Shown: piece by piece, positions 40,340-50,290 of the stretch | Layout of the letters: each line of letters opens with the position of its first letter | Position numbering within the stretch: position 1 is the stretch's first letter | Assembly: GCA_963575745.1 (NCBI GenBank) | Contig: CAUYUJ010017782.1 | Span: 744,013-808,012 of the forward strand | DNA from: Prorocentrum cordatum | Lineage: Eukaryota > Sar > Dinophyceae > Prorocentrales > Prorocentraceae | DNA: 64,000 nucleotides | Direction: 5' to 3' | Translations under genes and position numbers: made by a program | The notes under the pieces: generated by a model | Told to the model about the DNA's origin: nothing | The model's input: only the letters and a program-made list of their open reading frames with translations | The model's database searches: none

Positions 40340-41035
40340 GTGGCAGCAGCAGGCGCAGCAAGTCCTATTGGATGTGCAGCTGCGGCGGATTGGCGCACCT
40401 CGGGCCTGGGCTGCGGGCATGCGGCCCCGCCATGGGCGATGGGGGCGCCCCCGGCCAAGGCGAGGCCCAAGGCGGACAAGGACGGCTGGGTGGATCAGCC
40501 ACGTGGGCGCCGCGCCCAGAGGCAGGCCCGCGGCGCGGCCTCGCGGACAGCCTCCGCCAAGTCGCAGACCTCGGCGTCGGCGGCGAGTGGGGCGCCCAGC
40601 GGTGGAGGCGCCGCGGCGATCGAGAGGCTCCAGGCGGCAGTCGAGCAGCTCGAGGCGCTGCAGGCCGAGCCGCCCGACGGAGTGGACGGATGCTTCACCG
40701 ACGTCGTGGCCAGCCAGCTGGAGGCGAGGCGTGCCGAGCTGGTCAGGGCCAAAAAGGCAGCAGCGGAGCAGAAGGCCTCTTCCCTGCCACGGGCGACGCG
40801 GCTCCACAGGGCGGCGAACGCCATCAACAAGGGTGAGGAGCGGCTCCGGGCAGCCCGCCTGGAGCTCGAGCAGAAGCAGGGGGCGCGCGACCTCGTCGAG
40901 GCCCAGCTCCAGAAGGCCCAGGAGGAGCTCGCGGAGCTCGACGCGGAGGTGGAGGAGGCGAGCCGTGCGCTCCAGGTGCTCGAGGAGGCAGCCCGTGAGG
41001 AGGCTGAGGCGCTGCGCCGCCAGCGCGCAGCCGAG
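40340..41035 (+). pseudogene. LINE 5' coding region: Cys finger and coiled coil
   Basis: In the frame of 40246, SYWMCSCGGLAHLGPGLRAC is the W-x-C-x-C-G ... C finger seen at the N-terminus of dinoflagellate LINE proteins. After a frame change at about 40450 the next frame reads KDGWVDQPRGRRAQR and a long coiled coil: IERLQAAVEQLEALQAEPP, LEARRAELVRAKKAAAEQKA and LEEAAREEAEALRRQRAAE. High Ala/Glu/Arg content fits a coiled coil of about 150 residues. Long minus ORFs here are shadows. Confidence 0.55.
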
Positions 41036-41804
41036 TGGCCGAGTGGACAGGAGCCAGCCAGATGCCTGGGCCCTTCATGCAGCTGGAAAAGTTGCCAGCG
41101 GCATGGAGTTCCAGCAACTTCGAGGTGGCGTGGGCAGCCATTCGCGCCCAGATGGAGGCAGTGCGGGCGCAGCTCGAGGGGGCCCCAGTGGCCCCCGAGC
41201 GCGCGCCTTGGGCTGAGTCCTGCCCCATGGAGGAGATCAGCAGCGACGATGGCGATCTCGCGCTGCGGCAGCCCCTGGCAGCCCCAGCCAGCAGCGGAGC
41301 GAGGCCAAGCCGAGCGGTGCGGCAAGGCGCTGGGCGAGTGGCCGACGGTGGCCCAGGCATGCAAGCGGGAGCTGGCTGCAGAGGCAGCGGACTTGGCTCC
41401 TCTGGCTTCTCATCCTGCTGGCAGGTCCGCTGGGGGCCGCGTCGGAGGGGCGCAGCCAGGGCCAGCGAGTGCCTAGCGAGGCCTGTGCAGCGGGCCTGCG
41501 CCTGCGCGAGAGCGGCACCGAGGTCGTCGAGAGCGACTTGGTAGAGCTCCACGGCATGGGTTTCCTCGACCCGCCCAGGGGCCAGGGGCGCGCTGCAGGG
41601 CCCAGCTGTGTCCTCATCCTCCTGGACGCTGAGGAGAACGTGGTTGGGGCCATCGAGTTCGGCACTAGCGAGTGGAGCGACCCCATGGGCGGAGCAGGCG
41701 TACCTGGGGGCCCCGAGACGATAGCCAGGATTGCAGTTCCGCAGCGGCCTACCGAGCGGCCACTCAGGGCGCGAGCGCAGGGACTGAGGCGACATCCGCC
41801 AGGT

Positions 41805-43003
41805 GCGCTACAGCCGCCACAGGCGTGCACCGTGCCTCGCCCGCCTGCGCGGTGGTGCGGACCCAGTGGGGCGTCGACTGGCACCTCGAGTCGGAGTGGT
41901 GCATGGTCCTGGACCTCGGTGACGCGTTCGTTCCCATGCTCCTCGAGCCGCGAGCGATGAGCTCGGTTGCAAGCACGTGTGCTCAGCAGGCCTTCTACCG
42001 CCATGGGAGGCGGGACCTCTACTGCAGGCCCCTCTTGCTTCGGCAGTTGTTCGGGGACGCCATCGGGCTGCTGCTCAGGCCAGGAGTCGAGCAGTACGTG
42101 AAGGCGCGGCGTGCACGAGGTGCCTCCATTCCCAACGCACTCGAGACGATGCGTGGCTGGTGGAGTCGACCACCTGATGGTGTTGGCAAGCGCGACGGCA
42201 AGCAGTACGTCAATGGCTCGGCCTTGAGCTGCGGAGGGCTCCCTCCTGCTGGCGGGATCGGCCAGGTGCAGTCCGCGGCGGCAGCGGGGCCCCCGCAGGC
42301 TGGTGAGGCCCTCGGCGGCGGCGCTCCAGCCACGCGGCCCCGCCTGGAGGACAGCCGCTCGGCGGGGGGCAGCGCGGCCGCCCTCTCGGCCACCGCTGTC
42401 GCCTTCAGCATCCAGGGGCACGTGCTCAACTATGCCTGTGCGGGCGAAGGTGAGGACACCCAGGAGATCGCGGCGTGCACCAAGTGTGGCGCCTACAAGG
42501 TGCTGGGCAGCCACGCAGGAGGCAAGTCTCGCCTGAAGGTGCCGTGTCCAGGGCCCAGCTACCTGACCTACAAGTCGGGCAGGAACCAGCGCAGCCCGCG
42601 GGAGCGAGGGCTCCATTCTGGTGGCAGGCCTCGAGCGGACAAGCAGAGAGTGAGAGCAGAGGGCGTCCCCGCCTTGCGCTCGCAAGGGCCAGTGCCAGGA
42701 CGCGCCCAGGAGCGCTGCCTGGAGTGGCTCGGCGTGCAGGCGGAGCCTGCGGGCGGAGCCTCAACCGCGGCCAGCAGTTCGGGCAGCGGCCCAGCGGCTC
42801 CCGCGGCGGCGCAGGTAGTGGAGGCGGCGGCGGCCAGCCTGCCCCAGCAGCGGCCAGGCCCGAGTGCTGGCGCCCTCGGCGCAGGTGAGGCCGCCGAGGA
42901 GGAGCTCGCAGCCGCGGGAACCGCGCCTAGCGGCGGCCTGGTGGGCCGTAGGGTCCGCCGCCGCCTGGCGCGCCGCGGCTCGGAGTCGTCGGGGAGTGAT
43001 TGA
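41805..43003 (+). CDS. LINE 3' coding region with CTKCGAY finger
   Basis: The open frame 41672-43003 becomes recognisable from RPRLEDSRSAGGSAAALSA onward, which aligns with RPRLESARSAGSSAAALSA of the 45905 copy. Then follow GHVLNYACAGEGEDTQEIAA, CTKCGAYKVLGS, LRSQGPVPGRAQERCLEWLG and a basic end VRRRLARRG. The Cys pairs form a C-terminal finger typical of these elements. RNase H itself is not visible in this copy, which fits an internal deletion. Confidence 0.65.
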
Positions 43004-43189
43004 AGGCCCTCCCGCCTGTCCGCCCGCGTCTGTTGCTCCCGTGTGAGTAGGCGCGCGTGGCTCGCTTGCTTGGGACTCGGCGTCTCTCGGGAACTTTGGC
43101 CCCGCCTGGCCCTGTCCCCGTTTTCTTTTTCTTTCGTCTTTAAGGCCCCGGCTATAACTATAGCTATAACTACAACTGTAACTATAACT

Positions 43190-43887
43190 ATAACACACAG
43201 GAGCACGGCAGTACCCAAAGAACACACGGGAGCACGGCAGAACAAACAGGAGCACAGCAAAACACACAGGAACCCAACAGAACATAAAAGCACGAGGAGC
43301 ACGACAGAACACATAGAATACATAGGAGCACGGCAGAACGCACAGGTGCACGGCAGAACATACAGAACACATAACACACAAGAGCACGACAGAACACACA
43401 GGAGCGCGGCATAGCACACAGGAACACGGCAGAACACAGGAGCAGGAGGAGCGCGGCAGAGCACGGCAGAACAAGCAGGAGCCACAAAACACATAGGAGC
43501 ACGGCAGAACAAACAGGAGCGCGGCAGAACGCACAGGAGCACGGCAGTGCACATAGGAGCACGGCATACCACATAGGTGCACGGCAGGACTGACGGCAGA
43601 ACATGCAGGAGCACGGCAGAGTACGCAGACTCACGAGGAGCACGTCCGAACACACAGGTTACACATAGGAGCAGGCAGAGCACACAGGAGCATGGCAGAA
43701 CACAGAAGCGCGGCATATCACACAAAACGCATAGGAGCACGGCAGAACAAGCAGCAGCACGGCAGAACACACAGGAGCACGGCAGAACCCACGGGAGCAC
43801 GGCAGAGCACATAGGAGCACGGCAGAGCAGGACCATGGCAGAATACAGGAGCACGGCAGAACACATAGGAGCACGGCAGACCACGCA
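43190..43887 (+). repeat. 20-bp minisatellite, array 4
   Basis: About 34 units of the 20-mer with variants; resumes directly after the LINE tail. Confidence 0.95.
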
Positions 43888-44165
43888 GGAGCACAGCACA
43901 CAGCCGCACTCACAGGCACACGCACACAGGCACACGCACACAGGCACACGCACACAGGCACACGCACACGCACACGCACACGCACACAGACACATCCACA
44001 CGCACGCATACGCACACACAGGGAGGCAACATACGTCCACGCAGACCGCAGGATCACGGCAGGGCAGCACGGCATAACGCAGCAGTGCCGCAGACCACGC
44101 ACGGACACAAATGCACATATTCCACGCGCGCACGCGCGCGCGCAAACGCACGCACGCCAGGACAG
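43888..44165 (+). repeat. CA-rich block, copy 2
   Basis: Same internal order as 38846-39115, including GGAGGCAACATACGT and GTGCCGCAGACCACGCACGG. Confidence 0.85.
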
Positions 44166-45144
44166 ACTTGCGCAGCGCATATTAAAAACGTAGGATATCT
44201 CCTAAGCTCAGGACACAAGGGCGCTTCCCGTTCTTGGCCGGTCAGGTCCGCCCAAACAGCGATTTCGCGTGAGACATCCTCACGCAACTGAGATCGTCGC
44301 GACATCGCGTTTGACAAGAAACATGCGTTTCGCTCGAGACATCCTCGAACAGCTGATCGCAGCGAAATTCACGCATCAGTGGAAATGTGCGTTTCGCCTG
44401 AGACAGCCTCACAAAAATGAGATGTCGACGGAGGTGTTTTACTGCCGCTCATGTTGGAAACTGCGCTTTTGCTGGGGACATTCTCAGAACATGCCTGGCA
44501 GCACGGCGGACCAGGCAACCAGAGCACGGCAGAACATTTGCATTTCGCTAGGGACATCCTCAGCAAAACGAAATGTTCTCAACGTCGTCTTGACATCGTT
44601 ATTGAAGTGCTTCAAGAGGAAGAACTCAGAGTCCAAAAAGGGCCTCAAGGTGTCTCCAAGAGCGCCTGATGACTGCCGAAAATGACGATTTCGTTAGGGA
44701 CATCCTCAAACAACGAACACACACAACAGCATCGTGTCTTGGAGTCGCTCCTGAAAAGATTTTCAGACGGTCCAAGCCAACCTTCTAAAAATGACGGTTT
44801 CGCTTGGGGCGTCCTCAGAAAGCGATGTGCGATATCGCATTGACATCATTTTTGATTGCATCGAGACGGCCCCAAACGAGCCCCAAACGAGCCCCAAACG
44901 AGGCCCAACATGACTCCAAGGGCGTCCTCGAGATTCCTCAAAATGCGCATTTCGCTTGAGGCGTAGCCTTTTACAGAAGCGCGCGTTTCGCTTGAGAATT
45001 CCACCAGAAAATTATTGTCGCGAATTTCACGCACATTTATGGCAATGGGGCCTGAGACATCCCCGAAAACCTGAGATATTGAAAAGGTTAATTTTAAACC
45101 ATGCATGTTAGTATTTCATTTTCTTCTGAAGCATCTTCAGAGCA
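44166..45144 (+). repeat. R segment, copy 3
   Basis: Begins with GCGCAGCGCATATTAAAAACGTAGGATATC, a start shared with 47530-47620 but not seen before copies 1-2, then continues as the other R copies (TTTCGCTCGAGACATCCTCG, GATGTCGACGGAGGTGTTTTA, GACATCGTTATTGAAGTGCTTC). Confidence 0.75.
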
Positions 45145-45904
45145 TGGGCAGGAACACGGCATGCCAACACGCAACAACGCGACAAAGCGCGCGGGGGCAC
45201 GGCAGAACACAGGTGCACGGCAGAACAAACAGGAGCACGGCAAAACCCAAAGAACACGCGGGAGCACGGCAGAACATACAGGAGCACGGCAGAATACGCA
45301 GGGCCACAGCAGAACACCCAGGGGCACGAGGAGCACAGCAGAACACACATCATGCACAGGAGCGTGTCAGAACACGCAGGAGCACGGCAATCACAGAACA
45401 CACAGGAGCACGACAGAGCACGCCGGAGCACGACAGAACACACAGGAACGGTGCATAACACGCAACAACACGAGGAGCACGGCAGAAGACAACATACATA
45501 GGAGCGCGGCAGAACACACAGGAGTTCGGCAGAATACACAGGAGCGCGACAGAACACGCGCAACACACATACGAGCACGGCAGAACGAACAGGAGCACGG
45601 CAGAACACACAAGAGCACGGCAGAAATCACACGAGCACGGCAGAACACACATAAGCACGGCAGAGAACGCAGGAGCACGGCAGAACAAACGGGGGAGCAC
45701 GCAGGAGCACGGCAGAACTCACAGGAGCACGGCAGACCACGCAGGAGCACGAGGCGCACGGCAGAACACACATAATACATAGGAGCACGGCAGAACACAC
45801 AAGAGTTCGGCAGAACACACAGGAGAACGGCAGATACACAACACACATAGGAGCACGACAGAACAAGCAGGAGCACGGCAGAACACACAGGAGCACGGCA
45901 TTGC
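45145..45904 (+). repeat. 20-bp minisatellite, array 5
   Basis: About 38 units; interrupted at about 45905 by a LINE 3' fragment and resumed at 47112. Confidence 0.95.
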
Positions 45905-46938
45905 ACGCAGGAGCATTGGTGCTCGACGGGCGCCTAACGGCGGCCCAGCGGCGCGGCAACGAGAATGCTGACCGCCTTGCCAAGATGGGGGCCCTGATGC
46001 ACGCAGTGGACAGGCAGACGGTCGGCGAGCACCACGCGCTGGCGGAGATCGTGCTGGAGCTCGGGCGCTGGGTCAGTCGGGCAGCCATCCTCTGGCAGGA
46101 CATTGCGGCCAAGGACTGTGAAGGGCTGCCGCCTGCAGCTGAGCGACGCCAGGTTCGCTTCGCCGCTGCGGAGGCGTCGCAGGCAGCAGAGGAGGCCGCT
46201 AGCCTAGCGCCGAGCGCCAAGCGGCCGCGCCTGGAGAGCGCCCGCTCGGCAGGCAGCAGCGCAGCCGCCCTCTCGGCCAGCGCTGCAGCCTTCAGCATCC
46301 TGGGACACGCCCTCGCCTACGCCTGCTCGGGAGAGGGTGACGGAACCCAGGAGCTCGTGGCGTGCACCAAGTGTGGCGCCTACATGACGTTGGGGAGTCG
46401 CAGCCGCTCTGGCGTGAGGCCTCGCCTCAAGGAGCGGTGCCCAGGCGACAAGGCCGACAAATGTGGCAGGAACCGGCGCAGCCTGTGGCTTCGGGGACTC
46501 CATCCTGGTGGCAGGAGGCAAGAAGGGTCCCGAACTGCCAGGCACAGAGTGAAAGGAGAGGGCATCCCGGCTCTGCGCTCGCAGGGGCCGCTGCCAGAGC
46601 ATGCGCAGGAGCAGTGCCTGGAGTGGCTTGGCATTGCGGCGGAGCCAGAGGTCGGCCCCTCGGCGGCAGCGAGCTCAGCGGGCAGCGCCTCCGCGGCGGC
46701 CGCGGCGCCCGCCGAGGCAGGGGGCCCAGATGCAGCGCCCGCGGTCGTGCCCGCGGCGGCCGCCGACGCCAGCCAGGCTCTGCGGCGGCCAGCCGCGGCG
46801 AGAGCGGCCCTCCTCGGGGCCTTCGGGGTCGCGGAAGAGGAGCTCGCCGCCGCAGCAGTGGCAGCGGTCGGGGCCCTGGAGGACCGCAGGGTACGCCGCC
46901 GCATTGCCCGCCGTGGCGCGCCGCCCGTCGGTGAGTGA
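45905..46938 (+). CDS. LINE RNase H end and CTKCGAY finger, open frame
   Basis: The frame is open for 346 codons. RRGNENADRLAKMGALMH near the start is the last RNase H motif (GNExADxLAKxGA). Then come a helical stretch (LAEIVLELGRWVSRAAILWQ), RPRLESARSAGSSAAALSA, GHALAYACSGEGDGTQELVA, CTKCGAYMTLGSRSRSG, CPGDKADKCGRN and CLEWLGIAAEPEV, and a basic C-terminus VRRRIARRG. No stop or shift in about 1 kb suggests a recent insertion compared with the other copies. Confidence 0.75.
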
Positions 46939-47111
46939 GTGAGTGAAACAGTGCATCGTTGTGGCCTGCGCACGCTGCTCCCATAGGTGAGTAGGCTTCC
47001 GCCGCCCTCGGTGCCCGCCTGGCTCGGCCTCTTTCGGGGGCGCGGGCCCCGTCTGGGCCTGCCTGCGTTCTGGCCGCCACTTGCCTTTAAGGCCCCGTCT
47101 TTAACTTTAAC
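45905..47111 (+). mobile_element. LINE 3' fragment inserted in the 20-bp array
   Basis: Starts abruptly inside coding sequence, contains the end of RNase H, the C-terminal finger and the 3' tail. After the stop at about 46938 comes a ~170-base tail containing GTGAGTAGG and ending CTTTAAGGCCCCGTCTTTAAC with a TTTAAC tandem, then the 20-mers. Abrupt 5' end and intact 3' tail are the usual form of a 5'-truncated LINE insertion. Confidence 0.8.
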
Positions 47112-47235
47112 TTTGCACACAGGAGCACGGCAGAACACATAGGAGCACGGCAGAGCAGGACCATGGCAGAACACGCAGGAGCACGGCATTGTACATAGGA
47201 GAAAGGCAGAGCACGCAGGAACACGGCAAAACACC
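47112..47235 (+). repeat. 20-bp minisatellite, array 6
   Basis: About six units, after the LINE tail. Confidence 0.9.
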
Positions 47236-47530
47236 AAGAACATCTATTCACACAGCCGCGCGCACAGGCACACGCATACAGGCACACGCACACATAGGCA
47301 CACGCACACGCACACGCATACGCAGACACGCGCGCACACGCGCACACACGCGCACACACGCACACAGACACAGACATACACACAGGGAGGCAACATACGT
47401 TCACGCAGACCGCAGGAGCACGGCAGAGCAGCACGGCACAACACAGCAGTCCCGCAGAGCATCGCGCGCGGACGCACATGCACATATTCCAAGCACGCAC
47501 GCGCACGCGCAGACGCACGCACGCCACGAC
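47236..47530 (+). repeat. CA-rich block, copy 3
   Basis: Same internal order as the other two CA blocks, with GGAGGCAACATACGTTCACG and CACATATTCCAAGCACGCAC. Confidence 0.85.
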
Positions 47531-47640
47531 AGATTTGCACAGCGCATTCTAAGAACGTAGGATATCACGTAAGCCCAGGACACAACGGGACGCTTCCCGT
47601 TCTTGTCCGGTCGGGTTCCCCGTAGGTTCAACGGGAAGTC
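47531..47640 (+). repeat. Partial start of a fourth R-type unit
   Basis: GCACAGCGCATTCTAAGAACGTAGGATATC and CACAACGGGACGCTTCCCGTTCTTG match 44170-44245, then similarity ends at about 47620 and the GAGACATCCTC part is missing. Confidence 0.7.
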
Positions 47641-49129
47641 AATTTCTGGGTAACTCAATTCTGTAGTCCATCCCCCACTCGAGCCGCCCATGGGGGCACG
47701 AGTTCTTCCAGATCCCTCGGACCCCGCTTCTCCCCTCGGTGCGCCCTCTGTCCTCCCTCCCCCTCCCCCCTCGTCTGCGCACGTGCCTCGGGCCATGGCG
47801 CACCAGCCCCCCTCTTCCTGTCCCCCCCCCGCCCCCCTTTGGCACTGCTCGGACGTGTGCGTTTTTTCTCTTCGGCGAGGACCATCGGGGAGCATTTTGG
47901 GCCATCTTGCGAACAAGGACACGCAGGAAACCGAGCAAGTGCACGGGGAATGGACGTCCGAGCGATGGCAGACCCCATGCGGTGCACCTCCGAGGGGGGG
48001 GGGGGGGGGGGGGCGGTGGAAGGGGCGGGCGTGGAGAGGTCGAGGAGGCGGCCAGAGCGGGAACGGCGAGGGGCTTCCCGCCACGGCGCTTCTTCTGGGT
48101 GCCCGAGGGTGGCCGGCGGGCCCCCCCCCCTCGGAACGCCAGAGGAAATCTTCCTGGGGCCACGACGCTTCCCTGGAGCGCCTGAAGGTGCCAGCCATAT
48201 CGCTTCCTTCGGTCACCCAGAGGTACCGCCAGTACGCTTTCTTGGAGCGCCTGCGCCCAACGATACCTGCCAGGCATGGGTTGGTCACGCATGGGTAGTT
48301 TTGATCTTGCCACCCTCGGCCACACGGAGGGGAGTAATGTGGCATAGTCCGGTCGTCAGCAGGGTGCAGTTGGACTGTCAAGTCGCCTTCCATCTGCGTC
48401 CCTCCGGCACTGCCACGGAATGTCATTTGCTTCAGCGCATGGCGCAGACCTGGTTAGTGCCTGCTTGCCACCGCTATCCGCCTGGCTCCAAGTTTGTCTC
48501 CCTGTGATCCTCTCTACTCCGTATTGCATTGGCGCAATCCTGACGCCTTGGTCGCGTTTTCCTCATACAAACGCGGGTCTTACACAAGTAGCAGGTCGGG
48601 TTCGGAGATGACTCGCTATTCTTCAGGTGCTCCCAGGGTTGTTCGTCCAGTAGTGCTCCTCGTGCACCCTGGCGCCTTCGGAGCCCGAAGGGGCTAAGTT
48701 CTTTGTTCAGCGTTCATAATAGCAGCACGATGGTTGTAATTACCTCGCAATGTGCAGTATTGGGATCTTCACATACTTTCCAGAAGGGTAATTGGCCTTA
48801 CCATGTTCATTTCCACCTCTTATTCCGTCTCTTATTTTTCGCTCCACTGTTCGATCCGCATTGTTCTTGCAACAAGTGAGGGTTGCGTCACTTGTTCTTT
48901 TCCTTCCCAGTGACATCGGTCCAACTCGACGGCGCAGCTGTTTGTTCCACCGTCGGTTACAGTGATGCACGCACCACGACTCCGCTTGACGTCTCATCCG
49001 TCCTTGCTTCCTCGGGGATCTGCATGCTGTTCTTGCGTGTCGGGATGGATCATGCACGAGCCCTTCGCATTGTTAGGAAGACAATATCTGTGTACTTCCT
49101 TATTCTTATGTTTGTAATACATATGTAAA
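47641..49129 (+). other. Intron 4 sequence without recognised element
   Basis: GC-rich to 48700 with a G-run at about 47994-48014, then more AT-rich to 49130. No domain or repeat family was identified. Confidence 0.4.
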
Positions 49130-49165
49130 TGTATGTGTGTGTGTGTGTCTGTTTTTTTTTGTGTG

Positions 49166-49220
<55 letters not shown>
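49130..49220 (+). repeat. GT microsatellite
   Basis: Two GT tracts separated by TCTGTTTTTTTTTGTG. Confidence 0.95.
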
Positions 49221-49222
<2 letters not shown>

Positions 49223-49437
49223 GCGTCGTTGTGTTGATCACTGCCTTGTCGAGCTGTGCGGGCTGCGCAAACTAGGTGGTTTTCCCCTCCGGCGTTGGGG
49301 GGGGGAACCGAGGCGCCACCGTACGGGATACTCTTGGACGCTGCGTGGCCGGAAGTGGGTCATGCCCTGCAGATTTTGGGCTTCGACTACTCCTCTTTGC
49401 TCGCCAGTCGCGGTCTATTTGCCCCCTCGCTCACTGC

Positions 49438-49600
49438 GGTAGGTTCGCGTCGCGTCGACGCGGCTGCGACCCCGCCGCAGGCGTTCAAGGTTGAACACCG
49501 CAGGTGGTCCAGAATCGGGCAATCTGGAAAGATCTTGCGATCTAAAGGTCGCCGATCGTTCAAGGTTGAACCATCCACGCGCTGTCATAACACAAAGCCA
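49438..49600 (+). repeat. Dispersed repeat family 1, copy 4
   Basis: GGTAGGTTCGCGTCGCGTCG, GTTCAAGGTTGAAC at about 49483 and again at about 49557, and CCAGAATCGGGCAATCTGGAA between; ends ATCCACGCGCTGTCAT. Best match to 5055-5215. Confidence 0.7.
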
Positions 49601-49727
49601 GGGGCGTCACTGTACGAGCCTGCCGTAGCCATCGCACGATGCTCCGGCAGGGTGGTGTCTCCTCGTTGCCAGTGGGCGCTTCCACACTTCGCGGTGGCGG
49701 TAGGGCGACCCACAGTCAATCCCCATA

Positions 49728-49865
49728 GTAAGGATTAGCAGCTTTTTAAAGCTATTCTTGCATCCTTACCCTTCGGCCTATCCTTGGCCGCGCTCGCTGG
49801 CCGCGCCCCGCCCGCAAAGTGCCGACATAGCCCTCCAAGGCCCTTGCATCCTTACCGTGCGTCCT
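49728..49865 (+). repeat. Dispersed repeat family 2, copy 3
   Basis: CTTGCATCCTTACCCTTCGG, GGCCGCGCCCCGCCCGCAAA, CCTCCAAGGCCCTTGCATCC. It follows a family-1 copy as at 4290-4740. Confidence 0.6.
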
Positions 49866-49924
49866 TGTTGTACGGCATGGCTGTAGCCCGCTTCGCCAGC
49901 TCCTGTCCTCGTCTCCCTCCCGCT

Positions 49925-50085
49925 CCCTCGACGACGACCACGACCACGACCACGACCACGACGACGACCACGACGACGAGGACGATGAAGAGGACGACGA
50001 CGAGGACGAGGACGAGGGCGAGGACGAGGGCGAGGACGACGACGAGGACGACCACGATGACGACCACGACGACGACGACGCCTTG
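49925..50085 (+). repeat. GAC/CAC triplet microsatellite
   Basis: CGACCACGACCACGAC triplets grading to GAGGACGAC; poly-Thr/Arg/Asp frames over it are artefacts. Confidence 0.9.
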
Positions 50086-50241
50086 AACCTGGGGCGCCTC
50101 GACCGTGGACCCACGGCGGAGCGGCGGCGTCTAGGCAACTCCGCGGTGCTGTCCTCGGCGTCGACGTTTTGCTTTTGTTGTTAAGGCTATTCGCCTGCCA
50201 GTTCCCCTGGCCGCCAGCATGCTGATCTGTTGGCTCCTCAG
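50086..50241 (+). other. End of intron 4
   Basis: Ends GTTGGCTCCTCAG before exon E. Confidence 0.6.
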
Positions 50242-50290
50242 GTTCAAGCAGATCCCCTACACGATGGCCAAGTTCGTGGTGCAGCAGCAG
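50242..50290 (+). CDS. PIC: Phosphate carrier exon E
   Basis: G completes the Leu codon from exon D; then FKQIPYTMAKFVVQQQ. This is transmembrane helix 4 of the carrier, and FKQIPY(T/N)xxKF is conserved from yeast to animals. I end the exon at CAGCAGCAG|GCCGCGG, a GC donor, because the next exon begins AAES directly after CACAG|GCAGCGG. The ten bases CAGGCCGCGG at the donor and CAGGCAGCGG at the acceptor match at nine positions. Confidence 0.86.

Larger units (their letters stand above)
40159..43189 (+). mobile_element. Internally deleted LINE inserted in the 20-bp array
   Basis: A 5' coding part (Cys finger and coiled coil, 40340-41040) is joined through a short middle to a 3' part (41800-43003) that ends with the CTKCGAY finger and the same tail as the copy at 45905. 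Endonuclease and reverse transcriptase are absent. After the stop at about 43003 the 3' tail ends with TTTAAGGCCCCGGCTATAAC and a short ATAACT tandem, then the 20-mers resume. Several frame changes are needed (near 40450, 41035, 41500, 41800). Confidence 0.7.

Noticed and set aside
41237-42685. 482-codon minus ORF opposite the deleted LINE
   Set aside because: It is the antisense shadow of the plus-strand LINE coding; the plus frame aligns with the second LINE copy.
43190-43887. CRISPR-like array
   Set aside because: The 20-mers are adjacent without unique spacers, and the genome is eukaryotic.
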